DNA of 64,000 nt from an uncultured Draconibacterium sp. (GCF_963675585.1 NZ_OY776414.1:1467001-1531000), one strand, 5' to 3'. Counted from the first letter of the stretch, positions 41,843 to 51,140 are shown. Program-made: numbers and translations. The notes: generated by a model from the sequence alone, not told the origin.

Positions 41843-43531
41843 ATGGCAAATCCCAAAGAAACTTTCATTACTACAATTGAGAGCAGGCTACGCTTTATCT
41901 ATAAGGATAGTTATTCCGATGAAATTCTGCAAAAGCTCTTTGCTGTGCTTTCAAAATATCAAGCCATCGACAACTCAAACTTAAAATGGGATGAAAAAGA
42001 TGTGGTGCTTATTACATACGGCGACAGCATAAAAACCGAGAATGAGATTCCGCTGCAAACGTTAAATCGTTTCCTGAATAAAAAGCTAAAGGAACAACTG
42101 ACGGTAGTTCATATTCTGCCCTTTTTTCCTTACAGCAGCGACGATGGTTTTTCGGTAATCGATTTTAGGAAAGTTAATCCTGAACTTGGCGACTGGAGTG
42201 ATGTAGCAACATTAAACAGCAATTTTGATTTAATGGCAGATTTAGTCATAAATCATGCATCGAGCCGGGGCGAGTGGTTTCAGAACTTTCTGAAGCAGAA
42301 AGGTGTTGGAAAAGACTATTTTATTTGTGAAGATCCGGCAAAAGACCTTTCGCAGGTAACACGCCCAAGAAACACTCCACTTTTAACTCCCTACGAAACG
42401 GCTGAAGGAATTAAACATGTTTGGACAACCTTTAGCGCCGACCAGGTTGATTTAAACTTTTCGAATCCTGATCTTCTGGTTGAAATGATGGATATTTTAT
42501 TGGCTTACATTTCGCACGGAGCACGAATAATCCGATTGGATGCCATTGCCTTTTTATGGAAAGTTGTTGGAACAACCTGCCTTCATCTGCCGGAAACGCA
42601 CGAAGTGGTAAAACTGATGCGCGATGTGGCCGAGCACGTTAATCCGGCCACCATAATATTAACCGAAACCAACGTGCCCAACAAGGAAAACCTGAGTTAT
42701 TTCGGGGAAGGTGATGAAGCCCACATGGTGTATCAGTTTAGCCTCCCTCCTCTTTTACTGCACGCGTTGCACACGGCTAATTCGAGCTATCTAACTACCT
42801 GGGCAAAAAGTTTACCTTCACTTAGCGGAGACAAAACATTTTTCAATTTTACCGCATCGCACGATGGTATAGGAGTTCGTCCTTTGGAAGGTTTATTGCC
42901 GGAAGAAGAGAAAAATACATTGGTTGAAAACATGAAAGGTTTTGGCGGATTTGTTAACTACAAATCAAATCCCGATGGTAGTCAAAGTCCTTACGAATTA
43001 AACATTACTTATTTTGATGCATTAAAAGGAACTGCCAACGGCGAAGACCGCTTTCAGGTGGAACGTTTTCTGGCTTCGCAAACGGTTATGATGAGCTTTG
43101 CCGGGGTTCCTGCGTTTTACATTCACAGCTTAACAGCCACTCCGAATTACCATGAAGGAGTTGCCGTGACAAAACACAACCGAACCATAAACCGCAGGAA
43201 ATGGCAATTGAATGAATTGGAGGAAATCCTGAATACGGAAACTCCGCAACAGAAAGTATTTACTTCTTTACAGAAATTAATTACGCTGAGGAAGAAACAA
43301 GCAGCTTTTCATCCCAATGCAAAACAGGAAATCATTGACTTAGGTAAGGAAGTATTTGCAATGGTTCGTCGCTCGCCGGAACAAACAATAGTTGTTGTAG
43401 TTAACTTATCCGCATCGAAAACAGCATTCGAATTACCTGCAGATTTAACGGAACTAAACCACGATCTGATTTCGGATTCAAAAATAAATAAAAGGGAATT
43501 GAAAGCTTACCAGTGTTGCTGGTTTACTTAA
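41843..43531 (+). CDS. GH13_18 sucrose/glucosylglycerate phosphorylase
   Basis: This 562-residue GH13 subfamily 18 enzyme has the catalytic residues D233 in RLDAIAFLWK (nucleophile), E275 in LTETNVPNKENLSYFG (acid/base) and D341 in ASHDGIGVRPLEG. Substrate-binding motifs are ILPFFPYSSDDGFSVID and NHTINRRKW-like HNRTINRRKW. Subfamily members phosphorolyse sucrose, glucosylglycerol or glucosylglycerate to glucose-1-phosphate. The preceding GpgS-like gene makes glucosylglycerate phosphorylase the best guess. It ends convergent with, and overlapping by 4 bp, the methyltransferase pseudogene. Confidence 0.93.
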   Translation: MANPKETFITTIESRLRFIYKDSYSDEILQKLFAVLSKYQAIDNSNLKWDEKDVVLITYGDSIKTENEIPLQTLNRFLNKKLKEQLTVVHILPFFPYSSDDGFSVIDFRKVNPELGDWSDVATLNSNFDLMADLVINHASSRGEWFQNFLKQKGVGKDYFICEDPAKDLSQVTRPRNTPLLTPYETAEGIKHVWTTFSADQVDLNFSNPDLLVEMMDILLAYISHGARIIRLDAIAFLWKVVGTTCLHLPETHEVVKLMRDVAEHVNPATIILTETNVPNKENLSYFGEGDEAHMVYQFSLPPLLLHALHTANSSYLTTWAKSLPSLSGDKTFFNFTASHDGIGVRPLEGLLPEEEKNTLVENMKGFGGFVNYKSNPDGSQSPYELNITYFDALKGTANGEDRFQVERFLASQTVMMSFAGVPAFYIHSLTATPNYHEGVAVTKHNRTINRRKWQLNELEEILNTETPQQKVFTSLQKLITLRKKQAAFHPNAKQEIIDLGKEVFAMVRRSPEQTIVVVVNLSASKTAFELPADLTELNHDLISDSKINKRELKAYQCCWFT

Positions 43532-44187
43532 CTGGCAACCAGAATTTTTTTACGTTTTAAAACCTTTACAATCAGGTAAATAACAAGAAAAATTACAAGC
43601 GCTGTAGCCGAAGTTTTTAAACTCATTACTTGTTGATGGTAAGCTAAAAGTAAAATACCACTGAAATAAATAAACAGTGAATTGTATTCGCGAATTACAA
43701 CACGTGTAAAGTTAAATTCGTAACCAGAAAATGCTTTGCCTAATCCACCTAATTTTGGAATAATGGCAAATGTTTTCTTTTTGTATGCAACATATTCGTC
43801 GCCAAACTCATTTGTTAAAAAGGCCTCTTCTGCTTTAATAATTCCCAGATAAATTAGTCCGAAAATAGGAAACATAATGGCCAAATACAGTACTGAATTG
43901 GCGAAAATACCAAACCCCAATAAAAGCAACAGGTTACCCAAATACATCGGATTGCGGCAAACACTGTAAATGCCTTCAGTTACAAGCTTACTGGCATGAA
44001 TTCTTCGGTTTTTTCCACCCCGTTGAATATACACCAAACCAATTGTAACACTTCGGGTAAACATTCCCAGAAAAATTATGATAGCACCAATGGTTAACGA
44101 GATACTGGTATCGGCAAACAAATGCGGTGTAGGAATAAAAAGTGTAAGGTAAAAAACAGGGAACAAAAAATTCCGGTAATGAAAAAT
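43528..44187 (-). pseudogene. Isoprenylcysteine/phospholipid methyltransferase-like gene, 3' part, split by IS256 element
   Basis: From HYRNFLFPVFYLTLFIP onward (frame 43528-44181) the frame encodes an integral-membrane ICMT/PEMT-like methyltransferase. It has several hydrophobic helices, the SAM-binding motif VTEGIYSVCRNPMYLGNLLL and a C-terminal EEAFLTNEFGDEYVAYKKKT with the family's Glu and Tyr. Its upstream part is replaced by IS sequence at 44188. Removing the IS and one TGAAAAAT copy rejoins it in frame with MLVKFGNWIF (45645-45676) to give a 227-residue protein. The longer open frame running into the IS to 44421 is an artefact of the insertion. The gene is probably inactive in this strain. 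Confidence 0.88.
44180..44187. repeat. 8-bp target-site duplication, left copy
   Basis: TGAAAAAT directly abuts the left end of the IS element. The identical string occurs at 45645-45652 next to the right end. Confidence 0.88.
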
Positions 44188-45644
44188 GAGACTGTAAAAT
44201 GAACTCTGTCTAACAATATTAATTTTGTAAGACAGAGAAATTATGGAAAGTGAAGAATTTAAAGCAATGCGTGACAAAGCCCTTGAGCAGTTACGCAATG
44301 GACAATCCCTAACAGGAAAAGATGGTGTTTTTGCTCCCTTACTGAAAGAGTTTATTGAAAGTGCTCTTGATGCGGAGATGAGTTCCCATTTGGATGATTT
44401 TGAGCGAATATCAGGCAACAAACGTAATGGGAAGAAAAGTAAAACCCTGAAAACTGATTCGGGAGAAATTGAGATTACTACACCTCAAGACCGCAATAGC
44501 AGTTTTGAGCCACAACTTGTAAAAAAGCGAGAAACAGTACTGGCAGATAATCTTGCCCCTAAAATCATTGGATTATATGGTCTTGGGATGAGTTTTCGGG
44601 ACATCTCGAATCACATCAAAGAGATGTACGATGTAGATATCTCGCATTCCACATTAAGCGAGATAACAGAGAGAGTTATTCCACAGGTTAAAGCGTGGCA
44701 AAGTCGCCCACTTGAATCGCTGTACACGATTGTCTGGCTTGATGCGATGCACTACAAGGTCAGAGATGAAGGCAGGGTGGTAAGCCGAGCTGTTTACAAC
44801 GTATTAGCCGTTAACAAAGAAGGTCGAAAAGAACTAATCGGGATGTATATCTCAGAAAGTGAAGGGGCTAACTTCTGGCTTAGTGTACTGACTGACTTAA
44901 AATCCCGTGGAGTAGAAGATATTTTAATTGCCAGCATTGATAATCTGTCAGGATTTTCAGAAGCCATAGCAAGTATTTTTCCAAAGGTAGAAATCCAGTT
45001 ATGCATCGTTCATCAGGTGCGGAACTCGATAAAGTACGTGGCATCGAAAGACCAAAAGGTTTTTATGAAAGACCTGAAAAAGGTATATCAAGCGGTCAAT
45101 AAGAGCCAGGCAGAAACTGAACTTATCAACCTGGAAGAAAGATGGGGGAACAAATATCCTGTAGTCATCAAATCGTGGAATACCAACTGGGATAAATTAT
45201 CGGCTTATTTTCAGTATGATGAGCAAATCCGTAGGCTCATTTACACGACCAATCCCGTAGAAGGTTTTCACCGTCAGGTACGAAAAGTTACCAAAACAAA
45301 AGGTGCTTTCCCAAACGATATGGCTTTGCTGAAATTGATTTATCTGGCAACCGAGAACATCTCTAAAAAATGGACACAGCCACTCCAGAACTGGGGACTT
45401 ACAGCACAGCAACTGAAAATAAAATTTGGAGACAGGATGAAACTTGACCTCTGATTTTAATCTTTAAAAGCAAAGAAAGAACAGGATTTAAAACCTGTCA
45501 AGGGTATATAAACGGCTTCGTATACTCAGCCGCCCCTGACAGAACTCAAATCCCGTTCAAAAAAGCTTTTACGATTGAAAAATCAGAAAATGAATTAAAT
45601 TTGAATGAAAGAAAATTACCAGACAGAGTTTAGATTACACTCCC
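44188..45644 (+). mobile_element. IS256-family insertion sequence, complete (1,457 bp)
   Basis: The element is bounded by imperfect 24-bp inverted repeats at 44188-44211 and 45621-45644, matching at 19 of 24 positions and sharing AACTCTGTCT at their inner ends. It contains one transposase gene. An 8-bp duplication TGAAAAAT flanks it, as expected for IS256-type insertion. Between the transposase and the right end there is a nested hairpin region (CTGTCA/TGACAG at 45495-45500 and 45537-45542, with GTATA/TATAC inside). Everything needed for mobility looks intact, so the insertion is probably recent. Confidence 0.93.
44243..45454 (+). CDS. IS256-family (Transposase_mut) transposase
   Basis: This 403-residue DDE transposase of the mutator/IS256 class has catalytic residues D167 (VWLDAMHYKVR), D233 (ASIDNLSGF) and E340 (TTNPVEGFHRQVRKVTK). 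CIVHQVRNS, the family's conserved C/H region, lies at 254-262. The N-terminal region (GDE-type, LLKEFIESALDAEMSSHL) is typical. Full-length, no frameshift. It lies within the inverted repeats described for the element. Confidence 0.97.
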   Translation: MESEEFKAMRDKALEQLRNGQSLTGKDGVFAPLLKEFIESALDAEMSSHLDDFERISGNKRNGKKSKTLKTDSGEIEITTPQDRNSSFEPQLVKKRETVLADNLAPKIIGLYGLGMSFRDISNHIKEMYDVDISHSTLSEITERVIPQVKAWQSRPLESLYTIVWLDAMHYKVRDEGRVVSRAVYNVLAVNKEGRKELIGMYISESEGANFWLSVLTDLKSRGVEDILIASIDNLSGFSEAIASIFPKVEIQLCIVHQVRNSIKYVASKDQKVFMKDLKKVYQAVNKSQAETELINLEERWGNKYPVVIKSWNTNWDKLSAYFQYDEQIRRLIYTTNPVEGFHRQVRKVTKTKGAFPNDMALLKLIYLATENISKKWTQPLQNWGLTAQQLKIKFGDRMKLDL

Positions 45645-45676
45645 TGAAAAATCCAATTTCCAAATTTAACAAGCAT
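45645..45676 (-). pseudogene. 5' fragment of the IS-split methyltransferase gene
   Basis: On the minus strand this gives ATG (45674-45676) then LVKFGNWIF, after which the IS begins. The last bases are the second copy of the target duplication. The ATG lies 20 bp downstream of the cmoA stop, so the intact gene was the second member of a cmoA operon. Confidence 0.85.
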
Positions 45677-45696
45677 AATCGTAAAATATAAAGGTG

Positions 45697-46419
45697 CTAT
45701 TTAATTGCAATTAATCCGGTGAAGTTGTACCACTTAAAGAACGTTTCGCAGTCTTTAAATCCTGCTTCTTCCAGCATGTGAATATTTTCGCTCAGTTTAA
45801 ACGGGATGAGAATGTTCTCGAGTGCTTCCCTTTTCTGGGCAATTTCCATGTCGTTGTAATCGTTTCTGCGCTTGTAATCGTAGTAATAATCAATAAACTT
45901 CCGATTAAAATCGCTTCCTTCACCAATTACTTTTTCAACCAAAATAATTGCGCCACCCGGATTCATTTGATCATAAATTGACTGAATTAATTTAGCACGG
46001 TACAAAGGACGAACAAACTGCAAGGTTAAACATAGAATGACTACTGATGCGTTTTCAATTTCAACTCCTTTGTTTAAATCAAAAGAATTTAGTTTTACCA
46101 CCTGCTCTACACCATTTGCATCTAAATTATTTCTGCAACTTTCAAGCATTTGAGGCGACTCATCAATACCAACAAAACCTACCGATTTATCCAATTCTTT
46201 ACTCATCGAAATCATAGTTGTTCCGGTAGAACATCCTAAATCGTATAAATTGGTATTTGGTTTTGCAAATGTATTTGCCAGTTCTACCATCATTCTCTGA
46301 ATCTCGAGATAATATGGTACTGAACGTACAACCATATCATCAAAAACATCTACAACCTTTTTATCAAACCTAAAATCAGTTGACTGGTCTGCCTTTTCTT
46401 TAAATACTTTGTCAATCAT
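45697..46419 (-). CDS. cmoA: Carboxy-S-adenosylmethionine synthase-like protein CmoA
   Basis: This 240-residue class-I methyltransferase-fold protein has SAM motif NLYDLGCSTGTTMISMSKEL, upstream VFDDMVVRSVPYYLEIQRMMVELA (the characteristic CmoA segment), FVGIDESPQMLESC, and GGAIILVEKVIGE. CmoA converts SAM and prephenate to carboxy-SAM, used for wobble uridine cmo5U in tRNA. The partner gene cmoB is not in the window. A general SAM methyltransferase is the alternative. The IS insertion lies just downstream and does not touch this gene. Confidence 0.88.
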   Translation of the reverse strand: MIDKVFKEKADQSTDFRFDKKVVDVFDDMVVRSVPYYLEIQRMMVELANTFAKPNTNLYDLGCSTGTTMISMSKELDKSVGFVGIDESPQMLESCRNNLDANGVEQVVKLNSFDLNKGVEIENASVVILCLTLQFVRPLYRAKLIQSIYDQMNPGGAIILVEKVIGEGSDFNRKFIDYYYDYKRRNDYNDMEIAQKREALENILIPFKLSENIHMLEEAGFKDCETFFKWYNFTGLIAIK

Positions 46420-46801
46420 TAATCCTGTTCCTTTTAAACGGCCACAAATATTGTTAAAATTTCATTAAAAGACTGTAAAATATTTATAAATAAGACAAAA
46501 AATCTATAAGAGAATTCCGATTCCTAAGTTGATTTATAAAACCGGCATTCCAGAATTTATTCTGTTTTCTCTTACATCAAAAGACGACAATACACCACAA
46601 CACTCTCAATATCTAACAATTACACAACAATTACCTTTTTAAAACATGTTGTTTTATCAAAAGAAACACAGCATGTTACGACATTAAAGCTGGAAACAAA
46701 CACTTGATAAAAAAGTAACAAAAATGAGACAGAGATAATATTATGAACAATAATATTTTACGATATTGTAATCACGTTAAATGCAGAAAATTTCAGAAAT
46801 T
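46420..46801. other. Divergent promoter region cmoA / phosphoesterase
   Basis: The 380-bp AT-rich gap has no ORF. It contains an AT-only inverted repeat AATATTAT-N5-ATAATATT (46737-46744 with 46750-46757), 45 bp before the phosphoesterase start, which might be an operator. No TAnnTTTG element was identified on either strand. Confidence 0.5.
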
Positions 46802-47791
46802 ATGAAGACAATATTTCGATTAATTACAGCCGGTTTTTTCGCACTTCTTTTAGCTTCTCAAGTGAGTGCACAAAAAGTAGATTTGCTTGATTTCGATAAA
46901 AATGGAGAATTTAAAATCGTTCAGTTTACCGATACACATATCAATCAAAAAGACGAAGATATTTCCTTGGTACTCGATGTAATAAACAGTGTTGTAAAAT
47001 CAGAAAGTCCGGATCTGATTGTATTTACCGGAGATATTGTTACCGAAGATGATCCGCGAACAGCTTACCAGGAAATTGCGGAATTGATACAAAGTTACAA
47101 TACCAAATGGGTTGTGGTACTTGGTAATCATGATGATGAACACAACACAAGCCGAATGAAAATTGCCAAACTGCTCACCACTTTTCCAAACTGTTTAAAC
47201 CAGGTAAGTACAGATATTTTTGGAACAACAAACTTTACACTGTCTATTGGAGAGAAGAAAAAACAAGCTCTTTTGTACTTTTTAGATTCAAATGCCTATT
47301 CAACCCTAAAACCCAAAGTTGAAGGTTATGGATGGTTTGATAATTCGCAGATAAACTGGTATAAAAAACAAAGCCAAACCTTTACGGAACAAAACAATGG
47401 AAATCCCATTCCTGCACTGGCCTTTTTTCATATTCCGTTACCCGAGTACAACCAGGTTTGGGACACAGATACGTTGAAAAAAGTTGGTTCGAAAAATGAA
47501 GACGTTTGTTGTCCGGAACTAAACACCGGCATGTTTGCTGCCATGGTGGAAGCCGGCGACGTGATGGGCACTTTTGTTGGTCACGACCACGTTAACGATT
47601 ACATTGGTGTTTTATACGACATTGCTTTAACATACGGTCGCTGCTCGGGTGTAAACAATGCATATGGCGAATTACCATCGGGTGGACGGGTTATTTTGCT
47701 TACAGAAGGAAAACGCGAATTTGCGACATGGATTCGTGAGGCAAACGGCAAAAAAGTTCTTGAAGCCAACTATCCCAAAAGCTTTCAGTAG
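46802..47791 (+). CDS. Secreted metallophosphoesterase
   Basis: The ATG at 46802 gives the signal peptide MKTIFRLITAGFFALLLASQVSAQ; an in-frame ATG at 46781 adds seven residues. The calcineurin-like metal motifs are all present: FTDTHI, FTGDIV, LGNHDDE, FFHIPLPEY and GHDHVNDY. The overall pattern resembles the Dcr2/purple-acid-like phosphoesterases. It acts in the periplasm or outside on an unknown phosphoester. Single gene. Confidence 0.93.
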   Translation: MKTIFRLITAGFFALLLASQVSAQKVDLLDFDKNGEFKIVQFTDTHINQKDEDISLVLDVINSVVKSESPDLIVFTGDIVTEDDPRTAYQEIAELIQSYNTKWVVVLGNHDDEHNTSRMKIAKLLTTFPNCLNQVSTDIFGTTNFTLSIGEKKKQALLYFLDSNAYSTLKPKVEGYGWFDNSQINWYKKQSQTFTEQNNGNPIPALAFFHIPLPEYNQVWDTDTLKKVGSKNEDVCCPELNTGMFAAMVEAGDVMGTFVGHDHVNDYIGVLYDIALTYGRCSGVNNAYGELPSGGRVILLTEGKREFATWIREANGKKVLEANYPKSFQ

Positions 47792-47896
47792 TTTTTGGGA
47801 ATGTAGATCGAATTGATTTTCTACCCGACACATGAATATTAAAACCAAGACTTTACACCCACTTTTTTGAAAATTTTGAGTGGCTTTTCAGAAAAA

Positions 47897-47950
47897 TATG
47901 ACGTAACTTTATATCTATAATTGTCTCGAAGTTCTTCGAAATACGTCATA
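47897..47950. promoter_or_regulatory. Nested inverted repeats upstream of the gene at 47973
   Basis: A 9-bp inverted repeat TATGACGTA/TACGTCATA (47897-47905 with 47942-47950) encloses a second, TTCGAA-type repeat (about 47926-47939). A TAACTTTA string similar to a -7 element lies within it (47904-47911). It could be an operator around the promoter or an RNA hairpin. Confidence 0.45.
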
Positions 47951-47972
47951 ATCAACCTGAAAATAGCTCGCC

Positions 47973-48653
47973 ATGAAAAATACAATTCACCTTCAGGGAT
48001 CTATTCGGAAAAAAGAGTTTCTGGTTCCCATTAAAAAGAGTATTCTAACAAATACCGTTGTTAGCGAAGCATCAAATCCGTATGCCGACTATTACGGCCA
48101 ACTTCCGCGTAAAGCTGAGCCCAATTCCATATTCTTACACACAACTAAATTCTACTTTTTAGAAGAAATTTTAAGTTACTCTCAAGGATTGGAGAAATGC
48201 CTGCGAGATACCTTAAACATAGCGAGTGCGTATATCGAAATAAACAAAAAACAATTTCCTGCCATTCGGATAAAACAATTTACAGATTATTCGCAAATTG
48301 AAAAATTACAGACTTGTCTGGCCCGACAGGGTGTTGAGTTTTCAGAGAAATTTCAGTTTAACGGAGAAGTAGACGTTAGAATAAATAAAATATTTCATTT
48401 AGAAGAGATTGAAAATACCGTATTTATCGATTTAACAGAGGAGCACAAAGGTTATATTACACACGAAACACCTTTAACATCAGAAGAATTTGAAGAAAAG
48501 ATTATTGCAGTAAAAAATAATCATGTGTGCAAACTTTTTGATGCCGTGCGTGGAGAACTTTTAATGAATGGCAAAGTAGTTGAACTGGTGCGCGTTTACT
48601 CGGAAGCACTGGATCTTAAACTTTTGGAATGCATTAAAAAAGGCTTCAAGTAG
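47973..48653 (+). CDS. Conserved-looking protein of unknown function
   Basis: This 226-residue soluble protein has no signal peptide or membrane segment. Charged alpha/beta composition, e.g. TTKFYFLEEILSYSQGLEKC and NHVCKLFDAVRGELLMNGKVVELVRVYSEAL. I do not recognise a family. It stands alone, preceded by the nested inverted repeats and convergent with the patatin gene 36 bp away. The balanced codon composition and long uninterrupted frame support a real gene. Confidence 0.72.
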   Translation: MKNTIHLQGSIRKKEFLVPIKKSILTNTVVSEASNPYADYYGQLPRKAEPNSIFLHTTKFYFLEEILSYSQGLEKCLRDTLNIASAYIEINKKQFPAIRIKQFTDYSQIEKLQTCLARQGVEFSEKFQFNGEVDVRINKIFHLEEIENTVFIDLTEEHKGYITHETPLTSEEFEEKIIAVKNNHVCKLFDAVRGELLMNGKVVELVRVYSEALDLKLLECIKKGFK

Positions 48654-48689
48654 AATACCAGCTTATCGCCATAAACTCAGAAACTTTTA

Positions 48690-50948
48690 TCAGAACCAAA
48701 AACCTACATTAAAAAACAGGTTTAAGTTTCGATCGATATTGGAACTGGCAAAAACCAACTCAACCGGCCCGATGAAGCTGTTGTAACTAAACTTGGTTCC
48801 GTAGCCCAACAATAATTCAATATTATCCAGATTACCAAGTTCATTTTCCATCATACCAACATCTGTCATAAAAGTAACATACAGTTTGGGATAGAAGTTA
48901 TATTCAAAATTTGTACTGATTTTTCCGGCATAAATTCCGAGACTTTCCAAATACCGAAGACCGGTAAAAGAGATGTGACTGTCGACATAATTACGCGGAT
49001 TTAAACCACCAAAAGCAAAAAGGTGCTGAACTGCCGGAATTCTCGGTCCTGTTACCTGAGATTCAGCAAACGGAGTTATTTTATCGGTAAAAGTATAACC
49101 TGCAAAAATTTCGGGTTTGTAAATCCATTTTTCAGCCATTCTGATATTGCTGTTATACCTAAACGATAATATGGATCCATTTGATAAAATATCGCTCCAC
49201 TGGTCAGAAAACGGGAAAACATGTTTAAACTGAAGTTCGAGTAAGCGGCCTTTGCTTGAGAAAGTTGTTCGGTTTCTGGAGTCGTGATGAAAGGAAAAAA
49301 ACAAATTTCCGTAGTCAGCAAATTTATTGTAGGCATCCAAATCAGGATCGATTACTACGTCCTGTTTAAACCTGAAATTTTCGTATTTAAAACCAAACTT
49401 AATCAGGTAATTGTTTTTTATGGTCATGGGTATAAATGCCGATACACTTAAATTATCGAAATCCCATTTATTTACTTTTTTACCGTGGTCGTACTGCGAA
49501 AAACTCATCGAATACAAATCGGTTTCCATTCCAAAACCCGGTTTAAATCCATTGTTGATGATAAACATTGATTTTAGTCTTGGATTTTCACCCAAAACCA
49601 TATCGGTAAAAAGTTTTGCCCTGCCCTCTTTTATATTTCGTAAGGCCAAATTAATCAAAACGCTCCCTTTCGAATAATTGTCGTAATGGATACCTGCTGA
49701 CAAACTGCCTTTATTGATGTTTCCGGTTTCTATTTTTACATCAACCTTATCATTTTCTGCCGGCTCAAGTTCGTAACGTAATTCGTTAAAAACGCGCGAA
49801 CCATTTAAAAGCAGCATTTTCTGTTCCAGATCGGAAAGAGCCGTTCTGTTATTTCGCATTTCGGTAAGAAAGCCCTGATACTTGTCGTAGTTTTTAATCT
49901 GCTCATCGGCCCAAACTATCTGATTTATGTCTATTGAATCCTGCAGCGGCGTGTGTATTCGTTTCGGTCGTTCGGTATCGAGTGCATTCAGTGAATCAGC
50001 CAAAGCTTTCAGATCGGCATAATTTTCACGTGCCACACGTTCGCCAATGGCCATAATAGAGTCGTACTGATTAAAATCAAGCATTCCGTATGGCATATCA
50101 ATTTTCACATAATGATCGGTCATTTTCATACCGCGCTTATTGGCTTCCACCCTGTAAAAACTAATCACCTGATCGAGAACAGTGGTTATTGATTCAATTT
50201 CGTCGATACTCGACTTCAATCCACTTTGTACATCAAGACCAATAATAATATCAGCGCCCATTTCTTTTACATACTCTGCCGGATAATTGTTAACTACACC
50301 ACCATCAATCAAATACCTGCCATCGTATTTTGTAGGCGAAAAATAACCGGGAATCGCCATGGAAGCTCTCACTGCACGTGCCAGATTTCCTTTCTTCAGC
50401 ACAATAGCTTCTCCGGTAAGCAAATCGGTTCCCACACATAAAAACGGAACAGGGAGTTGACTAAAATCGCTTATTTGAGCCACCGGAGCGAAAAGATTAT
50501 TCAACATCAAATCGATGTTAAAACTGGTATTTAACGATTTACTAAGCGAAACGCCATTTCCCTGCAATGGTAAAGTGAACACAAATTTATCGCTAAACAA
50601 TTTCTCTTCAAACGATACATATTTGCGCTCTTGTACATCGCTGATAAAACTATCCCAATCTTGTTCTCTGATAATTTGGGAAATGGTTTCCGCTGAATAA
50701 CCGACTGAATACAAAGCAGCTGTAATGGCTCCCATGCTCGAACCACCAATATAATCAATGGGCATATCCACTTCTTCGAGCACTTTTAACAAGCCAATAT
50801 ATGCAAAACCTTTCGCACCTCCTCCACTCATCACCAAACCCACTTTTGGGCGCTTGTTCTTTTCTTTATTATCCGGAACCTGAGCAAAACCATTAATGGT
50901 AAAAACCACTAAAAGTAAAAGTGAAAAGTATACGCTTCGAAAATCCAT
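48690..50948 (-). CDS. Patatin-like phospholipase fused to POTRA/BamA-type barrel
   Basis: Start chosen at the ATG at 50948, which gives the signal peptide MDFRSVYFSLLLLVVFTINGFAQ; the frame also has an ATG at 50972. The patatin domain (about 35-320) has the oxyanion loop SGGGAKG, nucleophile GSSMG and the dyad aspartate in LIDGG. A POTRA-like linker (about 320-430) and a C-terminal 16-strand-type barrel (about 430-750, ending NLNLFFNVGFWF) follow. The arrangement is that of type Vd PlpD/FplA proteins and their Bacteroidota homologues. It presumably places a phospholipase at or beyond the outer membrane. Confidence 0.92.
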   Translation of the reverse strand: MDFRSVYFSLLLLVVFTINGFAQVPDNKEKNKRPKVGLVMSGGGAKGFAYIGLLKVLEEVDMPIDYIGGSSMGAITAALYSVGYSAETISQIIREQDWDSFISDVQERKYVSFEEKLFSDKFVFTLPLQGNGVSLSKSLNTSFNIDLMLNNLFAPVAQISDFSQLPVPFLCVGTDLLTGEAIVLKKGNLARAVRASMAIPGYFSPTKYDGRYLIDGGVVNNYPAEYVKEMGADIIIGLDVQSGLKSSIDEIESITTVLDQVISFYRVEANKRGMKMTDHYVKIDMPYGMLDFNQYDSIMAIGERVARENYADLKALADSLNALDTERPKRIHTPLQDSIDINQIVWADEQIKNYDKYQGFLTEMRNNRTALSDLEQKMLLLNGSRVFNELRYELEPAENDKVDVKIETGNINKGSLSAGIHYDNYSKGSVLINLALRNIKEGRAKLFTDMVLGENPRLKSMFIINNGFKPGFGMETDLYSMSFSQYDHGKKVNKWDFDNLSVSAFIPMTIKNNYLIKFGFKYENFRFKQDVVIDPDLDAYNKFADYGNLFFSFHHDSRNRTTFSSKGRLLELQFKHVFPFSDQWSDILSNGSILSFRYNSNIRMAEKWIYKPEIFAGYTFTDKITPFAESQVTGPRIPAVQHLFAFGGLNPRNYVDSHISFTGLRYLESLGIYAGKISTNFEYNFYPKLYVTFMTDVGMMENELGNLDNIELLLGYGTKFSYNSFIGPVELVFASSNIDRNLNLFFNVGFWF

Positions 50949-51085
50949 ATAAGTACCTGTTTTTTCTGTCATTTAAAATAAAACAATATTTGAGCTTATT
51001 AATACTGAATCAGGATATTTTTGTATTTAACGGCTCATTTATCCGGTTCAAACATCGGAATTATAATTCATACGGTTGATCGAGC

Positions 51086-51119
51086 CAAAAAAAGCCTTGA
51101 AAAACAGTATTTTCAAGGC
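51086..51119 (-). terminator. Terminator of the giant TPR-repeat gene
   Basis: The 10-bp stem GCCTTGAAAA/TTTTCAAGGC (51094-51103 with 51110-51119) is followed on the minus strand by a run of T (51086-51093). It lies about 20 bp after the stop of the large repeat gene. Confidence 0.9.
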
Positions 51120-51140
51120 CCATTATTCTGTCAGCTGTTA

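Noticed and set aside
43528..44421. A 297-residue open frame seemingly encoding a full methyltransferase
   Set aside because: Its first 80 codons are the antisense of the IS256 left end and transposase start. The real gene begins at 45676 and is split by the IS.
45455..45620. Possible separate gene or passenger between transposase and IS right end
   Set aside because: No frame of useful length; the segment holds nested hairpins typical of IS ends.
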